Shown here: piece after piece, positions 17,594 through 26,849 of the stretch
How the letters are laid out: the number at the start of each line of letters is the position of its first letter
Numbering within the stretch: the first letter of the stretch is position 1
Assembly (NCBI GenBank): GCA_022842595.1
Contig: JALHPF010000024.1
Coordinates: 1 to 64,000 of the forward strand
DNA length: 64,000 nucleotides
Source of the DNA: Rubrivivax sp.
Lineage (GTDB): Bacteria; Pseudomonadota; Gammaproteobacteria; Burkholderiales; Burkholderiaceae_C
Direction of reading: 5' to 3'
Made by a program: the position numbers and the translations under genes
Notes under the pieces: generated by a model
Told to the model about the DNA's origin: nothing
What the model saw: the letters and a program-made list of their open reading frames with translations, nothing else
Databases searched by the model: none

Positions 17594-19632
17594 CAGCGCG
17601 GCAGCACCTTGTCCTGGCCGGCCTCGCGCCGCTGCAATGCCTGCGCCGTGGCGTCGACAGCGGCGTAGAGCTGGCCGAACTCGTCGCTGCGCGAATCCAC
17701 CATGCGGTGATCGAATCGCCCCTTGCCGATCTCCGCCAGCGACTCGCTGGCCCGTTCGATCGGCCCGGAGAGCCGCGCCGCCAGGGCATAGGACACCGCC
17801 GCTGCGACCAGCGAAGCCAGCGCAGCCAACCCGGCCAGAAGCCCGGCCGTGGGCTGGCCCGCACGAACCATCGTCGCTTCGGGAAGCCCGACGACCATGC
17901 GGCCGAGTGCCTTGCCCTGCAGCTGGATCGGCGCCTCGAAGTCGAGCCTCGCGCCGGCCAGTCGCGCCAGGGTGCCGTCGGGCCTTGCTGGCGCCCAGGC
18001 CATGCCTTCGCTGCGATAGGGCTGACCCACCAGGCCGGGTTCTGTCGACACCCGTACGAGGCCCGTCGAGTCGACCACTGAAATACGCTCGCGGCCGCCG
18101 CTTGCCTGGGCGGCCGACAGCAGCTGGGCTGCGACCGCGTTCCAGTCTTCGGCCAGCACCTGTTCGGCATGCTGCGCAGCGGCGAAGCGGGCCAGGTTCC
18201 GGCCCTGGTCATCGGCCTGGGCACGCACCGCGCCCAGTTGCCAAAGCAGCACGCCCGCCGCTGCCGCGCCAACGACCACGGCCGTGGCCAGGCCCGACAC
18301 TGCGGCCCAGCGCGCCCGCAACGACCAGCCATGCGGGCGGCGGCCCTCGAGTTCGGCCGTCTCGATCTCGGTCAGGACACGCAGCAAGGCGTCGGCCAGC
18401 TCCTTGCCGCTGGCGTACCGTTGGGCCGGTGCCTTGGAAAGGCAGCGCTCGACCACGCGGCGCAACGCAGGTGGCACGTCCGGGCGGACACGCTGCAAAG
18501 GCGACGGTTCCTCGGTGGCGATACGCGTGGCCAGGGCCAGCAGCGTGGCGCCGCGGAACGGGCGTTCCCCAGCCAGCATCTCGTACAGCACGACGCCGGC
18601 GGCGAACACGTCCGACCGTGCGTCCTGCGGCTCGCCGCGGGTCTGCTCGGGGGTCATGTACTGCTTGACACCTGCGGCCGGCCCGAGCACGGTGACTTCG
18701 CCCGGCGACTCGGCCGGTGCGGCGATCCCGAAGCCCGTGAGCTGGATCGTCTGGCCGTCGGCCAGGATGAACACGTTGGCCGGTTTCAGGTCACGATGCA
18801 GCAGACCGTGGCGGTGTGCATGGTCCAGCGCGCGCGCCAGCTGCAGGCCGAGCAGCACGGTGTCATGCACCGTCAGCGGTCCCTGCGTCTGCAGCCGTTG
18901 CGGCAGGGTTTCGCCTTCGACGACGGCGCTGACGAGATACGGCTGGCCATCGTCGATATCGACTTCGTCGACCACCGCGATATTCGGGTGTGACAGGCGT
19001 GCGGCAGCCTGCAGCTGCTGCACGAGCAGCGGCCGCAGCTTGTCGCTGTCACAGGCGGGCCCCTGGAGCACATGGATGGCGACCTCGCGGCCCAGCTTTG
19101 GGTCGGTGGCGCGGTACAGCGTGCCGGCGTCGGTGCGACCCTGCCGCTTCAAGCCCGTGAAGCGGCCAATCTGCCGAAAGGCCGGCGCGGAGCTGGGGGC
19201 AGCCGGCTGTGCGCTCGCCGGGCGCGGGGTCTTGCTGGCACTCTGCGGTGCCGGCGCTTCAACAGGCTCAGCCCGGCGCGGCAGGATCAGCGTTGGCGTT
19301 TCGACATCGTCCAGCCAGGGGTCGGCCTCGGTCGCGCGCTGCTGCGCGGCAAGTTGTGCAGCGCGCTTGGCCGAGATCGGAATCGCCGTCATCGCTTCGG
19401 GTTCAGGCACGGGCGCGCCCGCAGCCGATGCTGCGGCCTGCCCCTTGGCGGCACCGGCAGCAGCCAGCTGCTTGCCGAGATAGCGCTCCATCTCTTCTTC
19501 GCTGGGGGTAACCAGCGGGTTCGGCTCGTTGTCGTCCGAATTCGGACCGTACAGGAGCGGTATTTCGGCGCGCGCAGGTGGGGGAGGCGGTGTGGTCACG
19601 ATAGGTGCGGACAGGGTCACTCGGTGGGTCAC
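17593..19632 (-). CDS. Predicted Ser/Thr pseudokinase with periplasmic segment and HAMP
   Basis: A 679-residue protein with a disordered Pro/Ala-rich N-terminus (1-150), a kinase-fold domain (~155-420), a membrane segment (~441-463), a periplasmic segment (~465-590), a second membrane segment (~595-620) and a HAMP-like end. The fold is clear (LSHPNIAV, HRDLKPAN, DVFAAGVVLYEMLAGERPF), but catalytic residues are changed: the VAIK lysine is His187, the alpha-C glutamate is Gln206, DFG reads GFG at 300-302, and the glycine loop is disrupted. HRD Asp281 and Asn286 remain. It is therefore expected to bind or regulate rather than phosphorylate. The start is GTG at 19632, with another GTG four codons on and no clear ribosome binding site, so the N-terminus is uncertain. 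The 34798-36900 gene is its canonical paralogue. Confidence 0.85.
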   Translation of the reverse strand: MTHRVTLSAPIVTTPPPPPARAEIPLLYGPNSDDNEPNPLVTPSEEEMERYLGKQLAAAGAAKGQAAASAAGAPVPEPEAMTAIPISAKRAAQLAAQQRATEADPWLDDVETPTLILPRRAEPVEAPAPQSASKTPRPASAQPAAPSSAPAFRQIGRFTGLKRQGRTDAGTLYRATDPKLGREVAIHVLQGPACDSDKLRPLLVQQLQAAARLSHPNIAVVDEVDIDDGQPYLVSAVVEGETLPQRLQTQGPLTVHDTVLLGLQLARALDHAHRHGLLHRDLKPANVFILADGQTIQLTGFGIAAPAESPGEVTVLGPAAGVKQYMTPEQTRGEPQDARSDVFAAGVVLYEMLAGERPFRGATLLALATRIATEEPSPLQRVRPDVPPALRRVVERCLSKAPAQRYASGKELADALLRVLTEIETAELEGRRPHGWSLRARWAAVSGLATAVVVGAAAAGVLLWQLGAVRAQADDQGRNLARFAAAQHAEQVLAEDWNAVAAQLLSAAQASGGRERISVVDSTGLVRVSTEPGLVGQPYRSEGMAWAPARPDGTLARLAGARLDFEAPIQLQGKALGRMVVGLPEATMVRAGQPTAGLLAGLAALASLVAAAVSYALAARLSGPIERASESLAEIGKGRFDHRMVDSRSDEFGQLYAAVDATAQALQRREAGQDKVLPR

Positions 19633-19829
19633 TCAGCCAGGCGGCTTCAGTGTCGCATCAACTCTGCGTGGAAGGCCGCGGCGGTGGCCTGCGCCCGGCC
19701 AGAACTGGTGACGCAGTGCGCGCCATCGGGCCGATTGGCGTGCCACGAGGGCACTGCGCTATCCTGCGCGCGCCCTGCGCAGGGCAGCCGGGCTGGCTTA
19801 TCCTCACGACGAATCTTCAGGAGCAGGAC

Positions 19830-20348
19830 ATGACGAGCGGCGAGACGGGCAGGGCCCTCGAAAGTCGAAACGCTGTGTGCGGCCCTCGTCGTACGGCCCT
19901 GGCGCTGGTGGTGTGTGGCGTGGCTGGTGCCCTGGCCGCCTGCGGTACCTCCGCACCCAAGCCCGCGCGCGTGGAAGGCAGCATCGCTGCGGCCGCAGGG
20001 CTGAACCCGAGCGTCAACGACCGGCCCTCGCCGCTGCTGCTGCGAATCTACGAACTGCGTTCACCGACAGCCTTCAACCAGGCCGATTTCATGGCCCTCT
20101 ACCAGTCCGACCAGGCCACGTTGGCGGCCGACCTCGTGGCCCGTGAAGAAATCATGCTGCAGCCTGGCGAAATGCGCCCGTTCAACAAGCAGCTTTCTCC
20201 CGAGACCCGTTTCATCGGCGTCATGGCGGTCTACCGCAACCTCGAACGCGCAACCTGGCGTGCCGTGGTGGCGGTGCCACCGAACAAGACCCACAAACTG
20301 GCGGTGCGCGCCGACAGCCTGGCGCTGTCGGCCACGCTGCTGCCCTGA
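19830..20348 (+). CDS. tssJ: T6SS outer-membrane lipoprotein TssJ
   Basis: A 172-residue lipoprotein with lipobox LAAC at about residue 38 and the TssJ fold motifs LLLRIYELRSPTAFNQADF and GVMAVYRNLERATWRAVV. TssJ anchors the TssL-TssM membrane complex to the outer membrane. The ATG at 19830 follows CAGGAG. The N-terminal part before the hydrophobic signal core is longer than usual (about 20 residues). It starts the + strand operon tssJ-tssK-tssL-tssM-tagF, divergent from the pseudokinase gene. Confidence 0.92.
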   Translation: MTSGETGRALESRNAVCGPRRTALALVVCGVAGALAACGTSAPKPARVEGSIAAAAGLNPSVNDRPSPLLLRIYELRSPTAFNQADFMALYQSDQATLAADLVAREEIMLQPGEMRPFNKQLSPETRFIGVMAVYRNLERATWRAVVAVPPNKTHKLAVRADSLALSATLLP

Positions 20349-20364
20349 AGCCCGCCGGCAGCCC

Positions 20365-21702
20365 ATGAGCTTTCAACACCGGATCGTCTGGTCGCAGGGC
20401 ATGTTCCTGCAGCCACATCATTTCCAGCAAGAGGCGCGTTACGTCGAACACCTGGTCCATGCGCGCGTGGCGGCGTCGAATCCGCATGCCTGGGGCTTCA
20501 GTGAGCTGGTGCTGGACGAAGCGCAGTTGGCCACCGGCCAGCTGGCGGTGGCGCGTGTGCAGGCGGTGTTGCCCGACGGCTCGCCCTTGTCCATGCCCGA
20601 CGGCGACCCGCTGCCTGCGCCGCTGGCCGTGCCTTCGGACATGCACGACGAACTGGTCGTGCTCGCCGTGGCCCGCGCCCGCCCGGGTGCCACCGAGGTC
20701 GACTTCGGCGACGGTGCCGGCGACCAGCACAGCCGCTACCGCGTGCTCGACAAGGACCTGCGCGACCAGACCCGCGCCGCCGACGACCCCGAACCCGTGC
20801 AACTGGGCGCGCTGCGCGTGGCCCTGATGCGCGAGCGCGACGTGAGCGACGGCCATGCCGTGCTCGGCGTGGCGCGGGTGCTGGAAAGGCGCGCCGACGG
20901 CCAGGTGGTGCTCGACCGCGGCTACATCGCACCGCAGACCCGCATCGACGCCAGCGGCCAGCTCTCGGCCACGGCCAGCCTGCTGCATGGGCTGATCCGC
21001 CAACGCGCACTGACGCTGGCCTCGGGCATGGGGCAGCTGGGCAATGGCGTGTCGGAAATCGCCGACTTCCTGCAGCTGCAGCTGCTGAACCGCTCCGAAC
21101 CGCAGCTGCACCAGTACGCCGCTGCACCCAGCATGCACCCCTGGCCTTTCTACCTGACCTGCCTGGCGCTGGCGGGTGAGCTGGCCACGTTCAACCGCGG
21201 CGAGCGCCAACCGCCCGAATACCCCGCCTATCGGCACGACGCCCTGCAGCAGGTGTTCGCGCCGGTGGTGCAGGACATCCGCGACTACATGTCGCGTGAA
21301 GTGCAGCGCCACGCCGTGGCCATCGACCTCATCGACCGCAGCCACGGCGTGCGCACGGCGGTCGTGCCCGACGCCGAGCTGCTGCGCAATGCCGGCTTCG
21401 TGCTGGCCGTGCGGGCGCAGCTGCCCACCGAGCAGCTGCGCCAGCGCTTCCCGGCGCAGAGCAAGCTGGGCCCGGTGGACCGCATCAAGGATCTCGTCAA
21501 CCTGCAGCTGCCCGGCATCGTGCTGCGCAGCCTGCCGGTGGCGCCGCGCCAGCTGCCCTATCACGCCGGCAGCCACTACTTCGAGCTCGAACGCCAGGGT
21601 GAACTGTGGAAGCAGTTCGAACGCACGGGCAACCTGGCCCTGCATGTGGCCGGCGACTTCCCGTCGCTGGAGCTCGAACTGTGGGCCGTGCGCCAATCGT
21701 GA
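20365..21702 (+). CDS. tssK: T6SS baseplate protein TssK
   Basis: A 445-residue TssK (ImpJ/VasE family). The N-terminus IVWSQGMFLQPHHFQQEARY is highly conserved in the family, as are the central SMHPWPFYLTCLALAGEL and the C-terminal LPYHAGSHYFELER. TssK links the baseplate to the TssJLM membrane complex. It starts 16 bp after tssJ. Confidence 0.95.
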   Translation: MSFQHRIVWSQGMFLQPHHFQQEARYVEHLVHARVAASNPHAWGFSELVLDEAQLATGQLAVARVQAVLPDGSPLSMPDGDPLPAPLAVPSDMHDELVVLAVARARPGATEVDFGDGAGDQHSRYRVLDKDLRDQTRAADDPEPVQLGALRVALMRERDVSDGHAVLGVARVLERRADGQVVLDRGYIAPQTRIDASGQLSATASLLHGLIRQRALTLASGMGQLGNGVSEIADFLQLQLLNRSEPQLHQYAAAPSMHPWPFYLTCLALAGELATFNRGERQPPEYPAYRHDALQQVFAPVVQDIRDYMSREVQRHAVAIDLIDRSHGVRTAVVPDAELLRNAGFVLAVRAQLPTEQLRQRFPAQSKLGPVDRIKDLVNLQLPGIVLRSLPVAPRQLPYHAGSHYFELERQGELWKQFERTGNLALHVAGDFPSLELELWAVRQS

Positions 21703-21708
21703 AATGAG

Positions 21709-21796
21709 ACCCCCAAGCTCGCTGGCGCTCGCTACCCCCAAGGTGCCGCCCGCCACGGCCCGGTGGAGCCGGGCCGTGGCGAGAAGCTTGGGTTGG
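21709..21796. repeat. REP-like palindromic element in the tssK-tssL gap
   Basis: The 140-bp gap holds a perfect 13-bp inverted repeat, CGCCACGGCCCGG (21751-21763) and CCGGGCCGTGGCG (21769-21781), nested in an outer inverted pair CCCCAAGCT (21711-21719) / AGCTTGGG (21785-21792). A second CCCCCAAGG follows GCTCGCTA at 21726-21742. Short GCTCGC/CCCCCAAG palindromes of this kind occur between genes in Burkholderiales, as I recall. There is no T tract. It may cause partial transcript processing between tssK and tssL. Confidence 0.55.
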
Positions 21797-21842
21797 GGTT
21801 GGCGCCTCGCAGGGGTTCGCGTCCTGAAAGGATGTCGGTGAC

Positions 21843-23225
21843 ATGAGCGAGCCGCCGCCGATCGACGATCCGTTTGCCACGCACTTCGGTGGCGAACGCG
21901 GCATCCTCAAGCCGCGGCCCGGCGGCTGGGGTGGGGCGCGGGGCGCCGGCGAGCCGGCCACGCAGATGCACCCGGCGGACGCTGCCGTGGTCGACCAGGG
22001 GCTGAACCCGCTGTTGGCCGCGGCCAACCGGCTGCTGCTGCTGGTGCCGCAGCTGCGCCAGACGCGCCATGTCGGCGATCCGGCCACGCTGCGCGCTTCG
22101 CTGGCCCAGGGCATCCGCGATTTCGCCACGGCTGTCCAGGAAAAGGGCATTGCGCCCGAACGCGTGATGGCGGCGCGTTACGTGCTGTGCACGATGCTCG
22201 ACGAAGCCGCCGCCGACACCCCCTGGGGCGGCGGTGGCGTCTGGGGCAGGCACAGTCTGCTGGCCGAATTCCATAACGAGGCGTTCGGCGGCGAGAAGGT
22301 CTTCCAGCTGATGGCGCGCCTGGCCGAAAAGCCCGACGCCAACCGCGACCTGCTCGAACTCATCTACGCCGCGCTGGCCCTCGGCTTCGAAGGCCGCTAC
22401 CGCGTCATCGACGGTGGGCGGGCGCAGCTCGAAGCGGTGCGCGCCAAGCTGGCGCAGATCATCGGCCAGCAGCGGGGCGCCTACCCCGCGGCGCTGGCCC
22501 AGCACTGGCAGGTCGAGCCGCTGAAGGACCGCGCCGCGCTGTCCTGGCTGCCGCTGGCCCTGGTCGCCGCCGGGGTCGTGCTGCTGCTGGCCACGGTGTA
22601 CTGGTTCCTGTCGTGGTCGCTGGGCGACCGCTCAGACCCGGTCTACGGCCAGATCCAGAGCCTGCGCCTGCCGCCGCCGGTGGCCGCCGTGGCGCAGCCA
22701 GCGCCGGTGCCACGCCTGGCCGTGCTGCTGCAGCCCGATGTCCGCGCGCGCACGATCGAAGTCCGCGACGAGGTCGACCGCAGCGTCGTCACCGTTCGTG
22801 GTGACGGCCTCTTCACGCCGGCCAGTGCCACCCTGGTGCCCGAACGCGAAGCGCTGATGCAGCGAATTGCCGAAGCCCTGGTGCGCGTGGGCGGGCAGGT
22901 GCTGATCACCGGCCACACCGACAACACGCCCATCCGCACGCTGCGCTACCCGTCGAACTGGCACCTGTCGGAAGACCGCGCCCGCTCGGTGCGCGATCTC
23001 TTCGTCACGGCCGGCATGCCCGCCGATCGCATCCGCGCCGAAGGCCGCGCCGACGGCGAAAGCGTGGCGCCCAACGACACCGCGGCCAACCGGGCGCTGA
23101 ACCGGCGCGTCGAGGTCACGCTGTTTGCCACACGCACCGACCTGCAGGCGCGCGCAGCGGGTGCCTCGCCGGCGCCGACATCGGCCCCGGCGGCCACGGC
23201 CACGCCACCGGGAGCCGGGCGATGA
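21843..23225 (+). CDS. tssL: T6SS inner-membrane protein TssL with OmpA domain
   Basis: A 460-residue TssL (DotU/IcmH family) fused to a C-terminal OmpA/MotB-like domain. Residues ~50-210 are the cytoplasmic DotU domain (ANRLLLLVPQLRQTRH; RYVLCTMLDEAAADTPWGG; LLAEFHNEAFGGEKVF). One membrane helix lies near 230-255 (WLPLALVAAGVVLLLATVYW). The OmpA domain (~315-430) shows VLITGHTDNTPIRTLRYPSN and NRALNRRVEVTLF, the peptidoglycan-binding signature. The fused domain would anchor the membrane complex to the cell wall. The TGA overlaps the tssM ATG. Confidence 0.95.
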   Translation: MSEPPPIDDPFATHFGGERGILKPRPGGWGGARGAGEPATQMHPADAAVVDQGLNPLLAAANRLLLLVPQLRQTRHVGDPATLRASLAQGIRDFATAVQEKGIAPERVMAARYVLCTMLDEAAADTPWGGGGVWGRHSLLAEFHNEAFGGEKVFQLMARLAEKPDANRDLLELIYAALALGFEGRYRVIDGGRAQLEAVRAKLAQIIGQQRGAYPAALAQHWQVEPLKDRAALSWLPLALVAAGVVLLLATVYWFLSWSLGDRSDPVYGQIQSLRLPPPVAAVAQPAPVPRLAVLLQPDVRARTIEVRDEVDRSVVTVRGDGLFTPASATLVPEREALMQRIAEALVRVGGQVLITGHTDNTPIRTLRYPSNWHLSEDRARSVRDLFVTAGMPADRIRAEGRADGESVAPNDTAANRALNRRVEVTLFATRTDLQARAAGASPAPTSAPAATATPPGAGR

Positions 23226-26200
23226 GGAAGCTGCTCGGCCTCGTCTTCAACCGCTGGGTGGCGCTGCTGCTGCTGGTGCTGGTGCTGGTGGCCCTGGTGT
23301 GGTTCGTCGGGCCGGTGGTGGCCATCGGCAGCCTCATCCCGCTTGAAACCGCGCTGGCGCGCTGGGTCGCCACGGGGGTGCTGCTGGCCGTGGTGGCGCT
23401 GTGGCTGGGCGTGGCGCTGTGGCGCAAGCGGCGTGGCAACGAAAAGGTCGTCGAACGACTCGTCAGCGCCCCGGCCGGGCCCGGCGCAATGGCCGAAAGC
23501 GCCGATCTCGTGGCCGTGCGTGAACGTTTCCAGCAAGCCCTGCAGACGCTGCGCAAGGCCCGCTTCGGTTCCGCCTCGGCGGCCGACCAGGGCTGGTGGA
23601 GCCGGCTCAACGCCAGGTTCAGCGCGCGCTACCTGTACGAACTGCCCTGGTACGTCATCATCGGCGCGCCGGGCTCGGGCAAGACCACGGCGCTGCGCAA
23701 TTCCGGGCTGCAGTTTCCGCTGGCGGGTGCGGCCGGTGAACAGGCGGTGCGCGGCGTCGGCGGCACGCGCAACTGCGACTGGTGGTTCACCGACCGTGCC
23801 GTGCTCATCGACACGGCCGGCCGCTTCGTCACGCAGGACAGCGACCAGGCCACCGACAAGGGCACCTGGACCGGATTCCTGGACCTGCTCAAGACCTCGC
23901 GCCCGCGCCAGCCCGTCAACGGCGTGATCGTGACCGTCTCGGTGCCCGACCTGCTGACCAAGAGCGCCGGCGATCGCGCCCGCTACGCCCAGGCGGCACG
24001 CCAGCGCGTGCAGGAACTGCACGAACAGCTGGGCATCCGCTTCCCGATCTACCTGATGGTCACCAAGTGCGACCTGATGGCCGGTTTCTCCGACCACTTC
24101 GCCGCGCTCGACAAGGACCAGCGCGCCACGCCCTGGGGCGTGACCTTCCCGCGCGCCACGCCTGGCGCCTGGACCCAGGACCTGGGCCGCGAGCTCGCAG
24201 CCCTGCTGCAGCGCCTGAGCGACGGGCTCGTCGACCGCCTGCAGGCCGAAGCCGACCCGCAGCGCCGCATGCGCATCTACGGCTTCCCGAACCAGTTTGC
24301 GCAGCTCTCCGGCCCGCTGCTGGAATTCGTGCAGCAGGTGTTCTCGCCCTCGGCCTTCGAGGCCGACCCGATGCTGCGCGGGGTGTATTTCGTCAGTGGC
24401 ACGCAGGAAGGCACGCCGGTCGACCGCGTGCTGGGCGCCGTGGCCCGCCGTTTCCAGATCGAACAGGCGGTGCTGCCACCGCAGCAGGCCAGTGGCCGCA
24501 GCTTCTTCCTGCAGCGCCTGCTCACGGAAGTGATCTTTGCCGAAAGCGGCCTGGCCGGCACCGACCGCCGCTGGGAGCGGCGGCGCGCCTTGCTCGTCTC
24601 GGCCGGCTATGCCGTGCTCGCGCTGGCCAGCGTCGGGCTGGTGGCGGCCTGGGCCGTCAGCTGGAAGAACAACGGTGCGTATGTCGCCACCGTGGCCGAG
24701 CGCACCGAAACCGTCCGCCGCCAGGTGCAGGAAACGCCCAACCGGGCCACCGCCGACCTGCGCCCCATCCTGCCGGCCCTGGAAGCCACACGCGGGCTGG
24801 CTGCGGCCGGTGTCACGCCCAACGAGGTGCCCTGGTCGCTGGGCTTCGGCCTGTACCAGGGCAAGAAGCTCGACGGCGCTGCGCGGCAGGCGTACGAACG
24901 CATGCTCGTCGACGCCGTGCTGCCGCGGCTGGCGCTGCGTGTCGAACAGCAGCTGCGCGCCGGCGAGCAGCCCGACTCGCAGTACGAAGCCCTGAAGGCC
25001 TATCTGATGCTGTACGACCCCGCGCACTTCGACGCGGTGGCCCTGAAGACCCACATCGAGGCCGACTGGGACACCCAGCTGGCCAGCGAACTGGGCCCCG
25101 AACAGCGCGCGACGATGAGCCGCCATCTCGACGCCCTGCTCGCACTCGGCCCGGCGATTTCGCCGATCGAGCAGGACAAGGCCCTGGTCGAAGCCACGCG
25201 CCAGAGCCTGGCCGCCGTGTCGCTGCCGCAGCGGGTCTACAACCGTCTTCGCCTGAGCGGGCTGGGCAGCGAGTTCAACGACTTCACCGTGGTGCGCGCT
25301 GGCGGGCCGAACGCCCAGCTGGTGTTCGCGCGGGCCAGCGGCCTGCCGCTGTCCCGCGGTGTGCCGGGCCTGTTCACCCACGACGGTTATCACAAGGGCT
25401 TCCAGGACAAGGTGGCCCAGGTGACGGCCCAGCTGGCCGTGGAACAGGGCTGGGTGCTGGGCGCGGCGGCACCGCAGATGAACGCCCGCGACAACGCCGT
25501 GGCAGCGGCCAAGCTCACCGACGACGTACGCCGCCTCTACCTGACCGACTACCGCGACACCTGGAAGACCTTCATCGGCGACATCCGCCTGCAGCCGCTG
25601 ACCAGCGTCAGCCAGTCGCTGGAGAAGGCTCGCCTGCTCTCGGCCCCCGACACACCGCTGGTGCCGCTGCTGCGCGCCATCTCGCGCGAGACCACGCTGC
25701 TCGAGGGCCGCGGCCTGATCGCCGGCAAGGTCGACAAGGGTGTGCGCGAGATCGAGCAGACCGTGGGCAGCCTGCTGGGCGGCGTCGGCCCCAAGCCGGC
25801 GACCACCGGCGCGCCAGGCAAGCAGATCGAGAGCATCGTCGACGACGAATTCGTGGGCCTGCGCCGCTTCGTGTTCGCCCCCGAGGGTGGCAAGGCGGCG
25901 CTCGACGGCGTCGTCGACCGGCTGCGCCAGCTGCAGGACCTGCTGAGCGCCGTCGACGCGGCACTGAAGGGCGGCGCGGCGCCACCGCAGTCGCCGCTGC
26001 CCAACCAGCTGAAGGTGGAAGCCGCGAACTCGCCCGAGCCCGTGCGCAGCGTGCTCGACAGCCTGGGTTCCAGCAGCGCGCGCGTGGCCCTGATGCAGCT
26101 GCGCGAAAGCCTGTCGCGCGAAGTGCGGGCGTCGGTTGGCGAATTCTGCAACCAGGCCGTCACCGGCCGGTTTCCGTTCGACGTCAACTCGGCGCGGGAA

Positions 26201-26797
26201 GTCACGCAGGCCGACTTCGCCGCCCTTTTCGGCCCTGGCGGCAAGTTCGAGCAGATGCAGACCAAGCTGGCGCCGTACATCGACACCAGCACCCGCCCCT
26301 GGAGCTTCCGTTCGGTCGAAGGCGTGCCGCTGGGCGCCGACGTCGGCACCTTGCCGCAGTTCCAGCGTGCCGCCGTCATCCGCGAGACCTTCTTCCCGGC
26401 GGGTGCTTCGGTGCCGACGATGCAGCTGGAATTCCGGCCGGTGGAAATGGACACGTCGCTGCGCGAATTCCTGCTCGACGCCGACGGCCAGAAAGTGCGC
26501 TACGACCATGGGCCGCAGTTGCCGCAGTCGGTGCGCTGGCCCGGCCCGCGCGGCAATGGCGTGGTCCGGGTGTCGGCCTTGCCCGCCGGCTCCACCGGCA
26601 TGATCAATGAAGGCCCGTGGGCGATGCTGCGGATGTTCGAGCGCGTCAACCTCACGCCCGGCCCCAGCAGCGAGAAGTTCCGCGCCACCTTCGTCATCGA
26701 CGGCAAGAACGCGGTCTTCGACATCACCGCCAGCAGCGTGCGCAACCCGCTGCGCTTGAACGAGCTGCGGACCTTCAGCTGCCCGAACGGCCTGTAG
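23222..26797 (+). CDS. tssM: T6SS membrane-complex protein TssM (IcmF)
   Basis: A 1191-residue TssM. Two membrane helices lie in the first 70 residues, and a third near 460-480 leads to a large periplasmic part. The cytoplasmic domain has an intact Walker A motif GAPGSGKTT (residues ~148-156), so NTP binding is possible; many TssM proteins lack it. The C-terminal family domain includes RVNLTPGPSSEKFRATFVID. It spans the envelope and binds TssJ and TssL. Translation is coupled to tssL by a 4-bp overlap. Confidence 0.96.
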   Translation: MRKLLGLVFNRWVALLLLVLVLVALVWFVGPVVAIGSLIPLETALARWVATGVLLAVVALWLGVALWRKRRGNEKVVERLVSAPAGPGAMAESADLVAVRERFQQALQTLRKARFGSASAADQGWWSRLNARFSARYLYELPWYVIIGAPGSGKTTALRNSGLQFPLAGAAGEQAVRGVGGTRNCDWWFTDRAVLIDTAGRFVTQDSDQATDKGTWTGFLDLLKTSRPRQPVNGVIVTVSVPDLLTKSAGDRARYAQAARQRVQELHEQLGIRFPIYLMVTKCDLMAGFSDHFAALDKDQRATPWGVTFPRATPGAWTQDLGRELAALLQRLSDGLVDRLQAEADPQRRMRIYGFPNQFAQLSGPLLEFVQQVFSPSAFEADPMLRGVYFVSGTQEGTPVDRVLGAVARRFQIEQAVLPPQQASGRSFFLQRLLTEVIFAESGLAGTDRRWERRRALLVSAGYAVLALASVGLVAAWAVSWKNNGAYVATVAERTETVRRQVQETPNRATADLRPILPALEATRGLAAAGVTPNEVPWSLGFGLYQGKKLDGAARQAYERMLVDAVLPRLALRVEQQLRAGEQPDSQYEALKAYLMLYDPAHFDAVALKTHIEADWDTQLASELGPEQRATMSRHLDALLALGPAISPIEQDKALVEATRQSLAAVSLPQRVYNRLRLSGLGSEFNDFTVVRAGGPNAQLVFARASGLPLSRGVPGLFTHDGYHKGFQDKVAQVTAQLAVEQGWVLGAAAPQMNARDNAVAAAKLTDDVRRLYLTDYRDTWKTFIGDIRLQPLTSVSQSLEKARLLSAPDTPLVPLLRAISRETTLLEGRGLIAGKVDKGVREIEQTVGSLLGGVGPKPATTGAPGKQIESIVDDEFVGLRRFVFAPEGGKAALDGVVDRLRQLQDLLSAVDAALKGGAAPPQSPLPNQLKVEAANSPEPVRSVLDSLGSSSARVALMQLRESLSREVRASVGEFCNQAVTGRFPFDVNSAREVTQADFAALFGPGGKFEQMQTKLAPYIDTSTRPWSFRSVEGVPLGADVGTLPQFQRAAVIRETFFPAGASVPTMQLEFRPVEMDTSLREFLLDADGQKVRYDHGPQLPQSVRWPGPRGNGVVRVSALPAGSTGMINEGPWAMLRMFERVNLTPGPSSEKFRATFVIDGKNAVFDITASSVRNPLRLNELRTFSCPNGL

Positions 26798-26849
26798 CGC
26801 GCCGGCTGGCGGCGCGCTCCACTCCCAACCTCTAGCGCGAGACCCGTCG

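Noticed and set aside
19735..19765. TTGGCG and TATCCT as a promoter for tssJ
   Set aside because: The 19-bp spacing and weak boxes do not support a call, although a promoter is expected somewhere in this divergent gap.
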